Assembly: GCA_043228905.1 (NCBI GenBank)
Contig: JBHGNT010000006.1
Span: forward strand, 14,942,001 to 15,006,000
DNA from: Azolla caroliniana
Lineage: Eukaryota; Polypodiophyta
Length of the DNA: 64,000 nt
Reading direction: 5' to 3'
The translations under genes were made by a program, and so were the position numbers. Under the pieces are notes generated by a model. It saw nothing but the letters and a program-made list of their open reading frames with translations, searched no databases and was not told where the DNA came from. Below are positions 11,230 through 21,640 of the stretch, in pieces; within the stretch, counting starts at the first letter, position 1, and each line of letters begins with the position of its first letter.

Positions 11230-11639
11230 CGAATCGGCATCTTGGTATAAGCCCGATGCGACTCCATCCGACCCGATCTAGGAAGAGTTGAACGCCAACT
11301 CGGACGACAAAACTCGGCCAAGTCCTCCACTGAAGGACAATCCAAGCTCTACTGAGCTAATTGGCCCACAAGAGCCTCCACGCGATGAAAACACGTCGCG
11401 GCCAAGTCCGACATCGGACAAAGGCAAAGGTAAGATGCCTGAATATGAAGTCGAGGTCCACCCTGACGACCGTGATTCGGATGATTCGGCTCGCTCACTA
11501 GACAGTGAGTTCGGTGTACCCATCATGAGAAACTCCGCCGCTCATCACGAACGAAGACCCAAGTCACTCGTTACGCCTACAACGAGTATATGGCCCATCA
11601 CTATGCCCTCACAATGAAGGTAGTGGCTGAACAAGAGCC
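11230..11639 (+). pseudogene. copia A linker after integrase
   Basis: The frame from 11288 reads GPQEPPRDE, then DKGKGKMPEYE, then MAHHYA at about 11590. This is the same Ser/Pro/Asp-rich linker that precedes reverse transcriptase in copia D and F. The match ends after the first residues of the reverse-transcriptase lead-in (EQEPED), where the repeat begins. Confidence 0.7.
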
Positions 11640-11880
11640 CGAAGATCCAAGCCGCGGAGAACAAAGCCGCGGAGAACCGCGCAATGAAGCCGTGAATACG
11701 CGAAGAAAGCCGCGCAACGCCGCGCAACAAAGCCACGCAACGAAGCCGCGAAGACGTGAAGAAATCCATGCAACGCTGCGAAACAAAGCCGCGGAGAGCC
11801 GTGCAACGAAGCCGCGAAGACGCGAAGAAAGACACGCAACACCGCGAAGAAGCCGCAAGACGCACCGATGCCGACGAAGC
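11640..11880 (+). repeat. degenerate Arg-codon-rich tandem repeat replacing RT/RNase H
   Basis: Imperfect repeats of roughly 60 bp built from aagccgcg, cgcgaagaa and cgcaac motifs (for example starting near 11664, 11730 and 11785). They occupy the place where related copia elements encode about 1.8 kb of reverse transcriptase, RNase H and tail. One frame is open and would give an Arg/Lys/Glu/Ala-rich peptide, but nothing shows it is used. The polypurine tract (ttgagggggtg) follows at about 11919-11933. Confidence 0.7.
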
Positions 11881-11933
11881 CGAAGGAAGCTAAACCGGAC
11901 GTTGGACGCCTCACACTTGAGCTTGAGGGGGTG

Positions 11934-12374
11934 TGTTGAGATATCAAGCTCAACTAGTTTAATCTAGTTAGTCAACACATGTAACTTAGTAGTTACCTAG
12001 ATCGAATCTAGTTAATGTGTTGACCTTAAGCCTTTAAATAGGACCTTGTACTTAAGTGGGATATTCTAGATCCTCCACTCCTTAGTACATTTAATGTAGG
12101 ACTTACACATAAGTACCTATGTTCTACCCACACATGTGCACCTTTGCACATGGGTTGTATATATACCTCATTGTGGGTATTTTTTTATGTTGATGACACT
12201 TTTCAATATAGTCAATCATCCCCCATTTATCTTCATGTTCACAAGTGTAACTTCCTCTCTCTCTCTCTTCCTCTCACACACTCTCACGTGCATATCATAC
12301 TAATCTTCCGCTGCTTAACGTAACCATATAATTAGTCTCTAATTAACCCTAGTTAATTACCTAATTACTTAACA
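11934..12374 (+). repeat. 3' LTR of copia A
   Basis: 441 bp, TGTTGAGATATC to CTTAACA, followed by the target duplication acatt at 12375-12379. It matches the 5' LTR along its full length. Confidence 0.93.
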
Positions 12375-12379
12375 ACATT

Positions 12380-14137
12380 GTATACCCACTTGCAGCCGAT
12401 TGGTTTGCAATGTCGGGGAGGGTCAACCAGGTGCCAGGTGTCATTAGCATCAAGTGCCCGCATTTCTTCCTCCATTGCAGCATGCCAATTCGTGTCTTCC
12501 ACCGCTTTTGCGCAACTCTTCGGCTCACACACTTCCGCCACTTTTATCATGTACACATTGATTCACCATGTATTCATTATACCCATACCGCTTCACGAGA
12601 TTCTTTTGGCTGGTCGATCAACGCAACTTCTCATTAGCCGATTTAAGGGCTGGGCCTTCTTGGCCGACTCGGACTTCGTCTCCAAAGGTCCGTCTTCATT
12701 CTTTTCGGAATCAGATTCGCTCCGATCCGACTCGTCCCTATCGGTGTCGTATTCCGGCCCAGAGCGTGAACCGTCTCCTCGGTTCCTTGGACGGGGACAA
12801 CATGACTGAGTCTCCACTATTCTCTGGCTCATCATCCGACTGGTCGTTCCGACTCAATCTTTCATTCAGCTCACTCAGTCGGAATGAAATCGGACTCTCG
12901 TCTAGACTACCGAATTCTTCTTCTTCCTTTGCCCGGATCATTTTGGGCTCACTTGCCTCATGCTCAGTGATCGGGTGGTCGGAGTTGGAGTACGTAAAGA
13001 GTACCACGATGCCGACTCATCGAATTCGACATCTCGGCTTACTCGAACTTGGTTGGTCGGGGGTTTATAACACTTATACTCCTTCAGTTCACGTGAGTAG
13101 TCGACCAATATGCATTTTTGCCGACTTTGGGTCCAACTTCCTCCTTTTCTCATTAGGTACATGCACATAGGCAATGCTGCCAAATATCCTTAGGTGTTGT
13201 AAATTCAGCTTCCACCCGAAATACCGCTCGTGTACCGACACCTTCGCCCCGATCTGGTTTTGGATGTACACGACTGTCTGAACCACTTCGGCCTAGTAGA
13301 ACTTGGGCATGCTCTTCTCCTCCAGCATCGCCCTTGCTGCCTCCACAAATGACCGGTTCTTCCTCCCAGCTACTCCGTTTTGTTCCGGTGTCAAATTCTC
13401 TTCTGTTGTAGATAGTTGTTGAATTGGCCGAAAAAGTGTAACTCCTTTTCACCATCCGACCGTAGGCACTTATTCTTCCTCTCCGTTTCTCGTTCGATAA
13501 GTCTTTGTAGGTTTCAAAAAAAGTCAAAGACTTTGCTTTTCTTCTCAATAGATCCACGTGTGCCGGCTGTAGTCGTCGATGAAGGAGACGAAATATTGAC
13601 TCCCGCCAAGACTAACATTTTGTGCCGGTCCCCATACATCTGAATGTATCAAGTTGAGCTTGTTGCGGCTCCGGTTTCGCTCGTTGGGGAATGGAAGTCT
13701 GTGTTGCTTCCCAATCTGGCAGGGTTCACAAAATTTGGCCTTTTGGCCACTAAACTTCGGCAATCCGAATACCACTTGTTTTGATTGCAGATCTTGAGGC
13801 CTTTGATAATTGACATGGCCGATCCGCTTGTACCATAAGTCAATATCCGACTCGACTTTTTGTCCTTTGGAAAATAGAGTAGTGCTGACATCGTTAGTGT
13901 CGAGGATGAACATCCTCCCGCCTCGGCGCCCTTGCGCGATGATTTGGCCCTCCTCCTCGATGAAGCACCCGAGATGCATGAATCGAACTTGCATCCCCTG
14001 GCCGACGATCTTCCCAACCACCACCAGGTTTTTTGTGATAGTTGGGACATGCAACACGGTCATGAGTTTTCCCTTTTGTTCGACATGGCTTAAGGGAACT
14101 TCATTGACATGTTCGATTGGGTGCGTGTCGTCTCTGG
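12380..14137 (-). pseudogene. copia B pre-integrase, integrase and start of RT
   Basis: Minus strand from 14137: DDTHPIEHV, then VLHVPTITKNLVVVGK, RGGRMFILDTND, LWYKRIGHVNYQ and CEPCQIGKQHRLPFPNE. HSDVWGPAQ and FIDDYSRHTWIY follow (to 13545). The rest of the integrase core is broken into pieces down to about 13090 (VYIQNQIGAKVSVHERYFG). The C-terminal part and linker reach 12738, and the reverse-transcriptase lead-in PIGCKWVYNVV ends at 12380 against the copia A target duplication. Frame changes are frequent. Confidence 0.78.
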
Positions 14138-14952
14138 TGGCGCAGAAATCCGTGGACCACCGGGGGCTTGGAACGAGGAGCCGATAAGGGAAACTGAGAA
14201 AGAGAGAAGATTATCCGGATATCCTGTCGGCACCCAGACTTGAGTGTGCAACCGATCTAGACCAACCACCGGATGCTGGACGAGGAACGCACAGGCTCCG
14301 GCATGGGAACTACTGTGGATTTGTTGTCGGATACCAAGTGATGAGCGCACGGGATCAGGACTCGGATAGATGCATGGCACAGATGGAAAATTGAATGGGG
14401 ACGTGGACTCGACACAGAGAGGGTAATCAGATACAACAGAAATGAAATGGATTAAACAGGAAAGGGAGTACAACCGGACTTGGCCGCAATAGAACTACGC
14501 GCTCTTGAAACACACACACACCCAGAATGATGAGCCTCTGGTCGGGAGCACACAGACTTCCTACACGAATATGGGCCTCACCTTCCTACCTGAATCAGTA
14601 TAGAACGAAAATAGAGGGAATAACAGAGATCCAGATCTCAAACCGACAACACTTCCTTCTCCTAAATGATGGATCCTCTCTCAGTCTTCTGTCCCTCCTT
14701 TTATAGCTCAAGGAGTCTGAGAAGCTGTTACATTAGGATGTTAAGACAACTACTTTTCCCTCAAATTTCCTCGATTTTTTCCCCTCCATACATGTGATCA
14801 TAAAGTACTTATTAATACACTCTACCTAGTACTACTCAATATTTACATTTGTTTTAACTATGTACACATGCCTCTTTCGTGTGCACCCTTGCACACCCCC
14901 ATTCACGTGCATCCGACTTGCTTTTTCCCTATGGCCAGAAATCTTCACGACA
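14138..14952 (-). repeat. 3' LTR of Ty3 element C
   Basis: On the minus strand it begins TGTCGTGAAGA at 14952 after the polypurine tract (ggtgggggtgga). It contains gagctataaaagg (TATA box, near 14700). It ends near 14138 in sequence similar to the LTR end of H. The start and TATA region align with LTRs of H and K, so C, H and K are related families. The exact low end is uncertain by a few bases. Confidence 0.7.
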
Positions 14953-15694
14953 TCCACCCCCACCAGATGGTATGTCGTCCCGCAACCGGTACCACCATCC
15001 TCATCTTGTCGAGCTTGGATGGATGGTATGTCGCGTTGTCGTTGGTGCTCATTACCACCTAAGACCCGAACCACAGCCTTGCGAACTTTCGGGTCGACCG
15101 ATGCTGATTGTTGAGGGTACCGTCGTAGACCAACACCTAGTTTCCTTCCTCGATCTTCTTCAACTAGATTCAATGTATCCGGTCGAATCGCCCTTTGCTC
15201 TGTAGTCACACCACACCGCATGTAGCCTTGCCTTAGCTCATTTTACATCCTTCGGTCGCCTCTTGAGTTGCCGAATCTGCGCGGCGAGCAGCTCCTCCCC
15301 ACTCATCTCATTAGACCAGTTGATCAACGTGCACCAGGCTATCATTTGCTCTATTGGTATTATCGACTTCTGTCCAAGCATGAGTTCTACCGGAATGTAA
15401 TCGGTCATCGAGGTGTGCGTAGTTCGGTCGGCCCATAGTGCATAAGGTAGGAGCCTCAGCCAATTCCCCACCCATCCGTCGCATGCTCGTACTATGGCCT
15501 TCACAATTGTCCCATGCCCACGTTCGACCTTCCCGTTCGCGATCGTAAGGGAAAGCTTGATCCCTAACCAGTTGAATAGGTCCTCTGCTTCGTGTGCATC
15601 TAGTTCCCCTCGGTGGGCTACTACCTTCCCCACGCACTTGTACCGGAAAATCACATCTTCGATCACGAATAGGCAAACGACCGTGGTTGTTTTG
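14953..15694 (-). pseudogene. Ty3 element C integrase, C-terminal portion
   Basis: The minus strand from 15694 reads KTTTVVCLFVIEDV, then RGELDAHEAEDLFNWLGIKL (second catalytic Asp replaced: HRGEL where relatives have DRGEL) and ANGKVERGHGTIVKA with the catalytic Glu. It continues LLPYALWADRTTHTS. The C-terminal part continues in shifted frames to about 14970. The upstream part of this integrase is found at 44382-44417 and 61456-61860 after removal of elements D and H, with continuous codon register. Confidence 0.8.
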
Positions 15695-15699
15695 CTTGT

Positions 15700-15841
15700 T
15701 GTAAAGAATTGGGTATGATTCCTGTGTAGCGGAATAGGTGAGAGATGTGTGTTATGTGTGTGTGTGAGAGAGAGAGAGATAGAGGAGAGAAATGAAAGAT
15801 ATATTTTTGAGAGACAATAGAATACTCAAGAAGATGTATAT
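15700..15841 (-). repeat. copia D 3' LTR, distal piece
   Basis: Matches 43980-44120 of the D 5' LTR (tgtaaagaat at the low end, GT/GA simple repeats, ctcaagaag). It is cut at 15841 by the LTR of element E and resumes at 33581. The 5-bp flank 15695-15699 (cttgt) pairs with 44377-44381 (cttgc). Confidence 0.88.
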
Positions 15842-16042
15842 TGTGAAATGCACATAAATGGAATCCAAAACCAGCCTGCTTAGCTTCTTACTTCCTATTC
15901 AATTTATAGTCGTACAAAGGTACCCATTTGGGTTGGCTCTACTTAGCTACATGCATCCTAACAAGGGTATGCTAAAAGGGGCACAAAGGAACACATGCAC
16001 ACCCAACATGAAGGTATGCCCTTGCATCTAAGGGACACCACA
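15842..16042 (-). repeat. 3' LTR of Ty3 element E
   Basis: 201 bp on the + strand from tgtgaaatgcac to gggacaccaca. The polypurine tract lies at 16043-16052 (minus: ggggggaaa). It differs from the 5' LTR (33380-33580) at about seven positions. Flanked by atat at 15838-15841. Confidence 0.93.
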
Positions 16043-17400
16043 TTTCCCCCCTGAGAGAAACAAGAATTTTTACGACATGGGGAAAGGACGAGCGCTAGAA
16101 GATGGGCTTGGGGTAGCATAGGGCTTGATGTGGGCAACATGGGCGGAGGTGAAGCGGCCATTGGAATCGTGTCGGAGCAAGTAAGTCGTGGATTTGATTG
16201 CACAAACCACGGTGAATGGGCCGATCCATCGGTGCATGAGTGATTCGCTGAGACCGCGCCGCCGGACCGGGAAGTAAACAAGGACTTTGGTTCCATTATC
16301 ATAAGTCGGGGTAATTCGACCCACGTCGTAGTGTCGCTTTTGGCGTTGTTGTGCGACTTGTAGGTTTCGAGAGTTTGCTTGTCGAAGGGGAGGGAGCAGT
16401 TGTTGGAGATAGAGCCCCCAAGTGGCACCATCCATGTTGGTAGGTTTGGAATGGACGTCAATGGACGGTTTTGGTGGGAGCAGAGGGTCACGCCCATAGA
16501 GTGCGCGAAAAGGGCTAATTCGTGTTGACGCTTGAACAGATGTATTGTAGGCATGGGTGACAAAAGGCAAGATTTGATCCCAAGTTTTGTGGCCTGGATC
16601 GATGTAAGCGGCAATCTCCTGCTTGAGGGTCTTGTTGAGGCGATCGATGAAGCCGTTTGTTTGCGGATGGTACGGGGATGTAAACACCTGCTGGAAACCT
16701 AGTTGAGTTGCAACCGCGTTGAGGACGTCCCCATGGAACTGGTGGCCCTGATAAGATAAGAGTTGGACATGGAAATCATGTTGAAAAATTACCTTGTGCA
16801 AAAGTTGGGATGCGATTGTTGGCGTAGTGACGTCAGGGATGACAACAGTTTCAGCCCATCTGGTGAGGTATTCTGTTATGACCAGGATATACTTGTTGCC
16901 ACTGGGGGTTTTGGGAAAAGGTCCCATGAAATCCCATCTGACGAGCTCGAAAGGCGATGTGACGGTGATGGGTTGGAGCATTCCGGCGGGCCTGCTCGCG
17001 GATGTGTTGACACAAAGCACATTGGTTGATGCAGGTAGAGACAGAGTGTCGCATGTTGGGCCAACAATACTTGAGATGTAATTTTTCAAGAACCTTGTGG
17101 AAACCCAGATGACCCGACAATGGGTGGTCGTGATAAAATCGGAGATACGTATGTTGTAGGGCATGAGGGATGTAGAGACGCGGCACGTGATGTGCCTAAA
17201 TGAAGAACACCAAGTTATCGCAGAGCATGAACCATCGTTGTGAGGGAAATGGTTGGAGGGAGCGCAACTGATGGGTTATCTCTTAGATGGCGGGGTCGTG
17301 TTGCTGAAGTGTAGCGAGTTGTGGTAGTGGCAGTGGAAGGTCAGACGTCACGGGTAGAAATCGGACAGCTTGGAAATCGGCGCGAGAGAGACTATCGGCA
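16043..17400 (-). pseudogene. element E integrase
   Basis: Minus strand: the H2C2 zinc-binding region reads HTYLRFYHDHPLSGHLG, then CINQCALCQHIRE. The core has WDFMGPFPKTPSGNKYIL (first Asp), a second-Asp site changed (LLSYQGHQFHGD, where SDQG or SDRG is usual) and SPYHPQTNGFIDRLNKTL. In the last of these the catalytic Glu of NGxxER is replaced by Asp. A GPY/F-like motif (MHRWIGPFTVV) follows. Two catalytic positions are altered and a frameshift separates zinc-binding region and core near 16,990, so the enzyme is dead. About 200 bp upstream (17187-17400) is the degraded RNase H/integrase linker. Confidence 0.82.
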
Positions 17401-17410
17401 ACCAAATTGG

Positions 17411-17993
17411 TTACACCTTTTCGATAGGAGAGGGTAAACTGATAATCTTGAAGTGCCAATGTTCAACGCAACAAGCGGTCCGGGGGGTGAGGTCGATGAA
17501 TCGGAGAAAGTAAGGGCTGGTGGTAAGTCTCAACCGTAACCTGCCCACCATGAAGGTATGGGTGAAGACATTGGAAAGACCAGACGATAGCAAGTAGTTC
17601 CTTCTCAATGGTTGAGTAGTTTCGTTTAGCCGGCGTGAGAGTTCGGCTAATGAAGGCGGCCTCTTGCCCGTGGCAATCGGTTTTCAAGAGGACGGCTCCT
17701 AACCCATGGTTAGAGGCATATGTTTGCAACGTAAATGACTGGTCAAAGTTAGGATGGGCGAGCAACCTTGATTCCTGAACCATTGTTTTGAGGTGACGAA
17801 AGCTGTCTTCGCAAGCAGGATCCCAAACGAATGACACACCTTTCTTTGGGAGATGACGGAGGGGGAAAGTGACAAAGGCAAGGTTCAGGATGAAGCGAAG
17901 GGAAAAGATGATCATGCCCAAAAAACGTTGCAATGTTTTTATTGAGTTGGCGCGGGGGTAGTCGGTGATGGCAGCTACCTTTGCAGGGTCCAT
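17411..17993 (-). pseudogene. element E RT thumb and RNase H
   Basis: Minus strand: MDPAKVAAITDYPRANSIKT, then LQRFLGM (end of RT) and the RNase H stretch LQTYASNHGLGAVLLKT. The usual TDASNHGLGAVL has Asp changed to Tyr, removing the first catalytic residue. ISRTLTPAKRNYSTIEKELL follows. The reading frame joins to 23858 and beyond after removal of element K (DGI then RMDPAKV). Confidence 0.8.
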
Positions 17994-17997
17994 ACGG

Positions 17998-18683
17998 TGT
18001 CGTGGAGAAAACCGTCCCTAGGTGGAAACCGTGTATAACGTGCGTAAACCGGCCCTTACACATGGGCACAAGTTTTGTTGTATAGTACGTAGATAGGTAC
18101 AAGTCGGCTGAGGTGAAATCCTAAGTAGCACGCATTCAGTAGGGAGAAAATCGAGGCGTATTCCTGTCTGAAAGGACAGGGAATAAACATGATGTAACGA
18201 GTGGTAACGGCCTCCCTCCTTGGGCTATAAAAGAGAGGGAGAGGTATGGAAAAAGGGATCGCATTTGTGGAGGACGAAGAGCTGCCGGACTGGAACCGAA
18301 CGCTTCTCCTCTCCTCTGTCGTCTCCATAATCGTTCTGTGCAGGTTTAGGGAGGTTGACTCTGATCCGCGGGACACCCGAGTGCTCCCGGTAGAGTCTCC
18401 ATCTCGCGTTCTGTGTGTGTGTGTGTGTGTGTGCGTGCACAGGCGTCGGAGCCCATCACTTTCTGGCTTGCCGGTTGTAACACCTTGATTTATATATACA
18501 TAAACATTCGTTCTGTCTCCATCTCGCGTTCTGTAGCTAGTTGCAATTCCTGTGATTCTATGGGTCTGTGCGCATATGAATTACATCGTTAGTTTCCTTC
18601 CCCTCCCCTCATTCGATTATTTCTCGGTCCGAGGCCTTGGTGGTCCCGCCTCGTTTTCCACGCACGCGCGTAACAACGTGACA
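17998..18683 (+). repeat. 5' LTR of Ty3 element K
   Basis: 686 bp, TGTCGTGGAG to CGTGACA. Contains ctataaaagag (TATA, near 18224) and a (GT)n tract near 18413-18433. The primer-binding site ttggtaaacccgacgtg follows near 18687, one base changed from that of H and O. Confidence 0.92.
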
Positions 18684-18703
18684 TATTTGGTAAACCCGAC
18701 GTG

Positions 18704-19875
18704 AACATGCGGCAGAGGAATAGAAAGATGAGAGGGTCGGATCTTGTAGAAGCCATGGCTTTGACTATGGATCGGATAGTGAGTGCGCGCAAAGTCATAG
18801 GCTCCCTCGATAGGGCTATTGAAGCGGTCGTTGGCACGATAGGCCGGTTCGGTGGGAAGGACGCCACGAGCTATTTGGAGGCCTACCGAGCCGAAATGGT
18901 GATGAGGGACATCCCGGAGGACAAGCGATTGGCCGGATTCCCTCGGGTGGCGATGCCGGGCATCCACGCGGAGGTGCTTGAGGTACGGGCTGAGAGTCGG
19001 ACCTAGGAAGAGTTTGAAGGTTGGCTCCTTGAAAAATACGGGCTTGATGATGCGCTTCGGCTGTCGAAGTGGGACTTCATGGAATGGGTCTTTGGGAGTT
19101 TGAAGAACGCTTCGCACGACTTTCGGCGCTCGACCGGACTGTGCTGGACACGAGTCGTGTCCTATTGTTCGTTAAATCGGTGGACGCAAGGGACCAGGAG
19201 CAAGTGGGCTTCCTGTTGGAGACCGATGATGGCCTAACAACCAACTAGGCCGTGGTAAAGAGAGTCTGTGGCCATTTGGACAAACGGTGTGAGTGGGTCG
19301 ATAAAGGTTTGATGGGGGCGGGTTTTGTTGCGACAAGGAAGGTCGAGGTACCCCCACCGGTGCGAAGGGAAGAGACCCGAGACTGGCTTGAGACCGGCAT
19401 GGTCAAAGGCTCGTCCGGAGGAGCGGCTCTGGAGGAGCTGACTCAGATGGTGAGGGACCTCCAGATCGCGCAAGCATGGAGGGACGGCGGCGAACAAGTC
19501 CGTGACCGAAGGCATTCGGCTAGGAGCCGGTTTTTGTGGTGCGATGCGGTCGGCCAGGCCCGAAAGGACTGCGGGGACTTCGCCTAAGCGATAAGATCTA
19601 ACGTGGTGTACCTATGGAATGGTCAGGTGCACGCTAGTGAGACCCGGAGGGCCCTGGATCTGAATGTCGGACGAGGGGGTATGAAACGGCTGATGGAAGA
19701 AGGGGCGGCTCGTCATGCGGACACCGTCCACTACTCGGCGTCGGCTAGAATCCAGGTCGGAAGCGATGAAGACCGGAAGACGAAGGAAGCCGGATTCTGG
19801 CCGGTGATGCTGGAAGGCCTCGCCAGCGTAAGGCTGAAGAAAGAGGAAGCGAACCGCATGGAAAGACGGGTCTAG
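18704..19875 (+). pseudogene. element K gag
   Basis: Begins MRQRNRKMRGSDLVEAM at 18704, the first ATG after the LTR. Capsid-like section: IGRFGGKDATSYLEAYRAEM, then stops and frame changes. The zinc knuckle region reads WCDAVGQARKDC with the first Cys and the His replaced, where H has the full CX2CX4HX4C. The remainder reads on to about 19875. Confidence 0.75.
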
Positions 19876-19931
19876 GAGGTTACCGGGTGGAGTGACCCGA
19901 TCGAAGAGAAGACGGGATTCGTGGAAGCCGC

Positions 19932-20747
19932 GTGCCAGAACTACGAGGTTCTGGTGGAAGACAAGTGAGCGGGAAAGACCGGGGGGGGGCCGGACCCTCA
20001 CAACGGTATGAGACCCGGTTCGGGCCGAAGCAGAGTGATATCGGTGCATCCGGCGCACCGGACAAGGCCAAGAAGGCCGATTATCGGTTGAGCACGGAGA
20101 TCGAAAGGACAACGGACCTACAAAAGGTCCTGGAGGAATGGATCCTCGACAGCAAAGTGGAACTGTCGCTGAGGGAAGTGCTCGGTATCGCCAAGAAGGA
20201 GTTACACGACTCCATCGTAGACTTGGTGAAGCGGAAAAGGCTTTCAACGGAGCCAGAGCCAGAGAAGCCGGTGGAGGTGCGAACGACGCACCTAGAAGGC
20301 ATGGCCCTGGAGGACGAATTGGCGGAAAGCCACTACTCGAGGCTACATTGGGCTAGGGCCACAACGGAAACTCCTGTTCGGATCGGGGGCGTCCAGGAGC
20401 CGGTGGTGGCATTGGTAGACCACGGTTCAGAGATCAACTTGATGTCCATGGACTTCTACAAGAAGGGAAAGTGGCCGATCAACACCAAGCAAAGGTGGAA
20501 GATACGGGCAGCAACGCGCGCCACGGAGGAGCTACACGGAGCTTGCCCGAATGTACGAGTGAAAATCAACGATGTTGAGATTGACCAACACTTCTTCGTG
20601 GAGGAGACGTCCTCGCATCCGGTGATACTCGGAGAACCGTACATCATGGCAGCGCGCATGGAGACAAAGGTGTTGGACAACAGTTCGGCATATGCACGAG
20701 TCAAGAGCCAGGATGGGCGTCACTCGATCCAGTTCTTGATATTGTGA
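19932..20747 (+). pseudogene. element K gag end and aspartic protease
   Basis: One open stretch: KVLEEWILDSKVELSLREVL, then ARATTETPVRIG, and the protease motif ALVDHGSEINLMSMDFY with DHGS in place of D(S/T)GA. HPVILGEPYIMAARMETKVL is the flap and second-strand region. This protease type, with DHGS followed by NLMS, is shared by H and O. It stops at 20745-20747, and downstream the RT has been deleted. Confidence 0.78.
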
Positions 20748-21040
20748 CTGAACCATGAGCGCAACCGCGAGACCCTCGGTGCCCAAAACCGAGCGGATTT
20801 TTAGAGAGGGCTATCAAGGCGTGGGGCCGCGATAGTCCAGACACCCCGGAAAAACCCCACAGATGTACTATAGGCGAAAAGACCTGTACCATAGGTAGAA
20901 ATTTTGGTTCTCCGATAGCGGAGGTTGTACAATAGCCAGCGTAGTTGGCCGGGAAAAGAAGCGGGCGGAGGAGCAACTTCGGCCGAAAGCCATCCTAGGC
21001 AAAGGTAGAAGCCATCTCCGCGATGGATGATTGCGGGTCG
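20748..21040 (+). other. deletion scar where element K RT is missing
   Basis: The sequence goes from the protease/RT linker directly to RR-LGACAFYHIWIPHYAH (RT thumb / connection) at about 21050. Relatives H and O carry about 900 bp of RT here. No catalytic motif is present. Confidence 0.65.
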
Positions 21041-21640
21041 GTCATCGAGGTGCGAAGGATCCTTGGGGCATGTGCGTTCTATCACATTTGGATTCCGCAC
21101 TACGCGCATGTCGCGGAACCCCTTTACGGGTTGCCGAGGAAAGGGCGTAAATTCGAATGGAGAGACGAGCACACGGAGTCGGTCTAGAGACTGAAGGAGG
21201 CGCTCGCCGCGGCACCGGCTCTCCGGAAAACGGTTTACAGTAAGGAAGTCCCCATTTACGTGACGGTGGACACGAGCCCAACCGGGATTGGGTGGGTGAT
21301 CAATTAGGAAGACGAAGATGGCGTACGGTTCCCGATCCAGTTCGGGGCAAAGGTATTGAGCGAGCGGCAGCGAGGATACGCCCAAATCAAGCGTGAGCTA
21401 TGGGGTATCGTTTTGGCAGTTAAGGCCGACAAGGACTATCTGATCGGGACGGAAGTGGTCATCAAGACGGACTACCTACCGATTCTGGGTATGGTTTCCG
21501 GATGCGCGACTCCAGACCTGGCCATGCTCAAGTGGATCGCGTACATCAAGTCCCTAAACCCGGAGATATGGCACATCTCAGGAAAGGATAACACCATGGC
21601 CGATATGCTTTGAAGGGCGAGGTTCAATGACGTGGATGGC
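21041..21640 (+). pseudogene. element K RNase H
   Basis: Reads FYHIWIPHYAHVAEPLYGL, VTVDTSPTGIGWVIN (first RNase H Asp present), a stop, FGAKVLSERQRGYAQIKREL, and HISGKDNTMADML followed by a stop at 21611. Apart from two or three stops it parallels H and O closely. Confidence 0.78.

Larger units (their letters stand above)
8390..12374 (+). mobile_element. copia A, RT-deleted non-autonomous element
   Basis: Two 441-bp LTRs (8390-8830 and 11934-12374) are flanked by the 5-bp duplication acatt (8385-8389 and 12375-12379). The interior has gag, protease and integrase but no reverse transcriptase or RNase H. In their place lies a short arginine-codon-rich repeat. The element sits in the reverse transcriptase of copia B, whose frame resumes on either side. 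It must have moved with enzymes supplied in trans or lost the domains after insertion. Confidence 0.92.
6076..14137 (-). mobile_element. copia B, 3' part (interrupted by copia A)
   Basis: Minus strand, 5' to 3': end of the protease/pre-integrase region (14137), integrase, reverse transcriptase (broken by element A at 8390-12374), RNase H, C-terminal tail, polypurine tract and LTR. Gag and the 5' LTR are missing because the minus-strand Ty3 element C begins at 14138. It is inserted into the reverse transcriptase of M. Many stops and frameshifts. Confidence 0.75.

Noticed and set aside
9064-11865. Long antisense frames across copia A gag-integrase
   Set aside because: They mirror the codon structure of the sense polyprotein and show no independent domain.
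12378-13170. Plus-strand frames across 12.4-13.2 kb as genes
   Set aside because: They are the complement of copia B integrase and linker on the minus strand.
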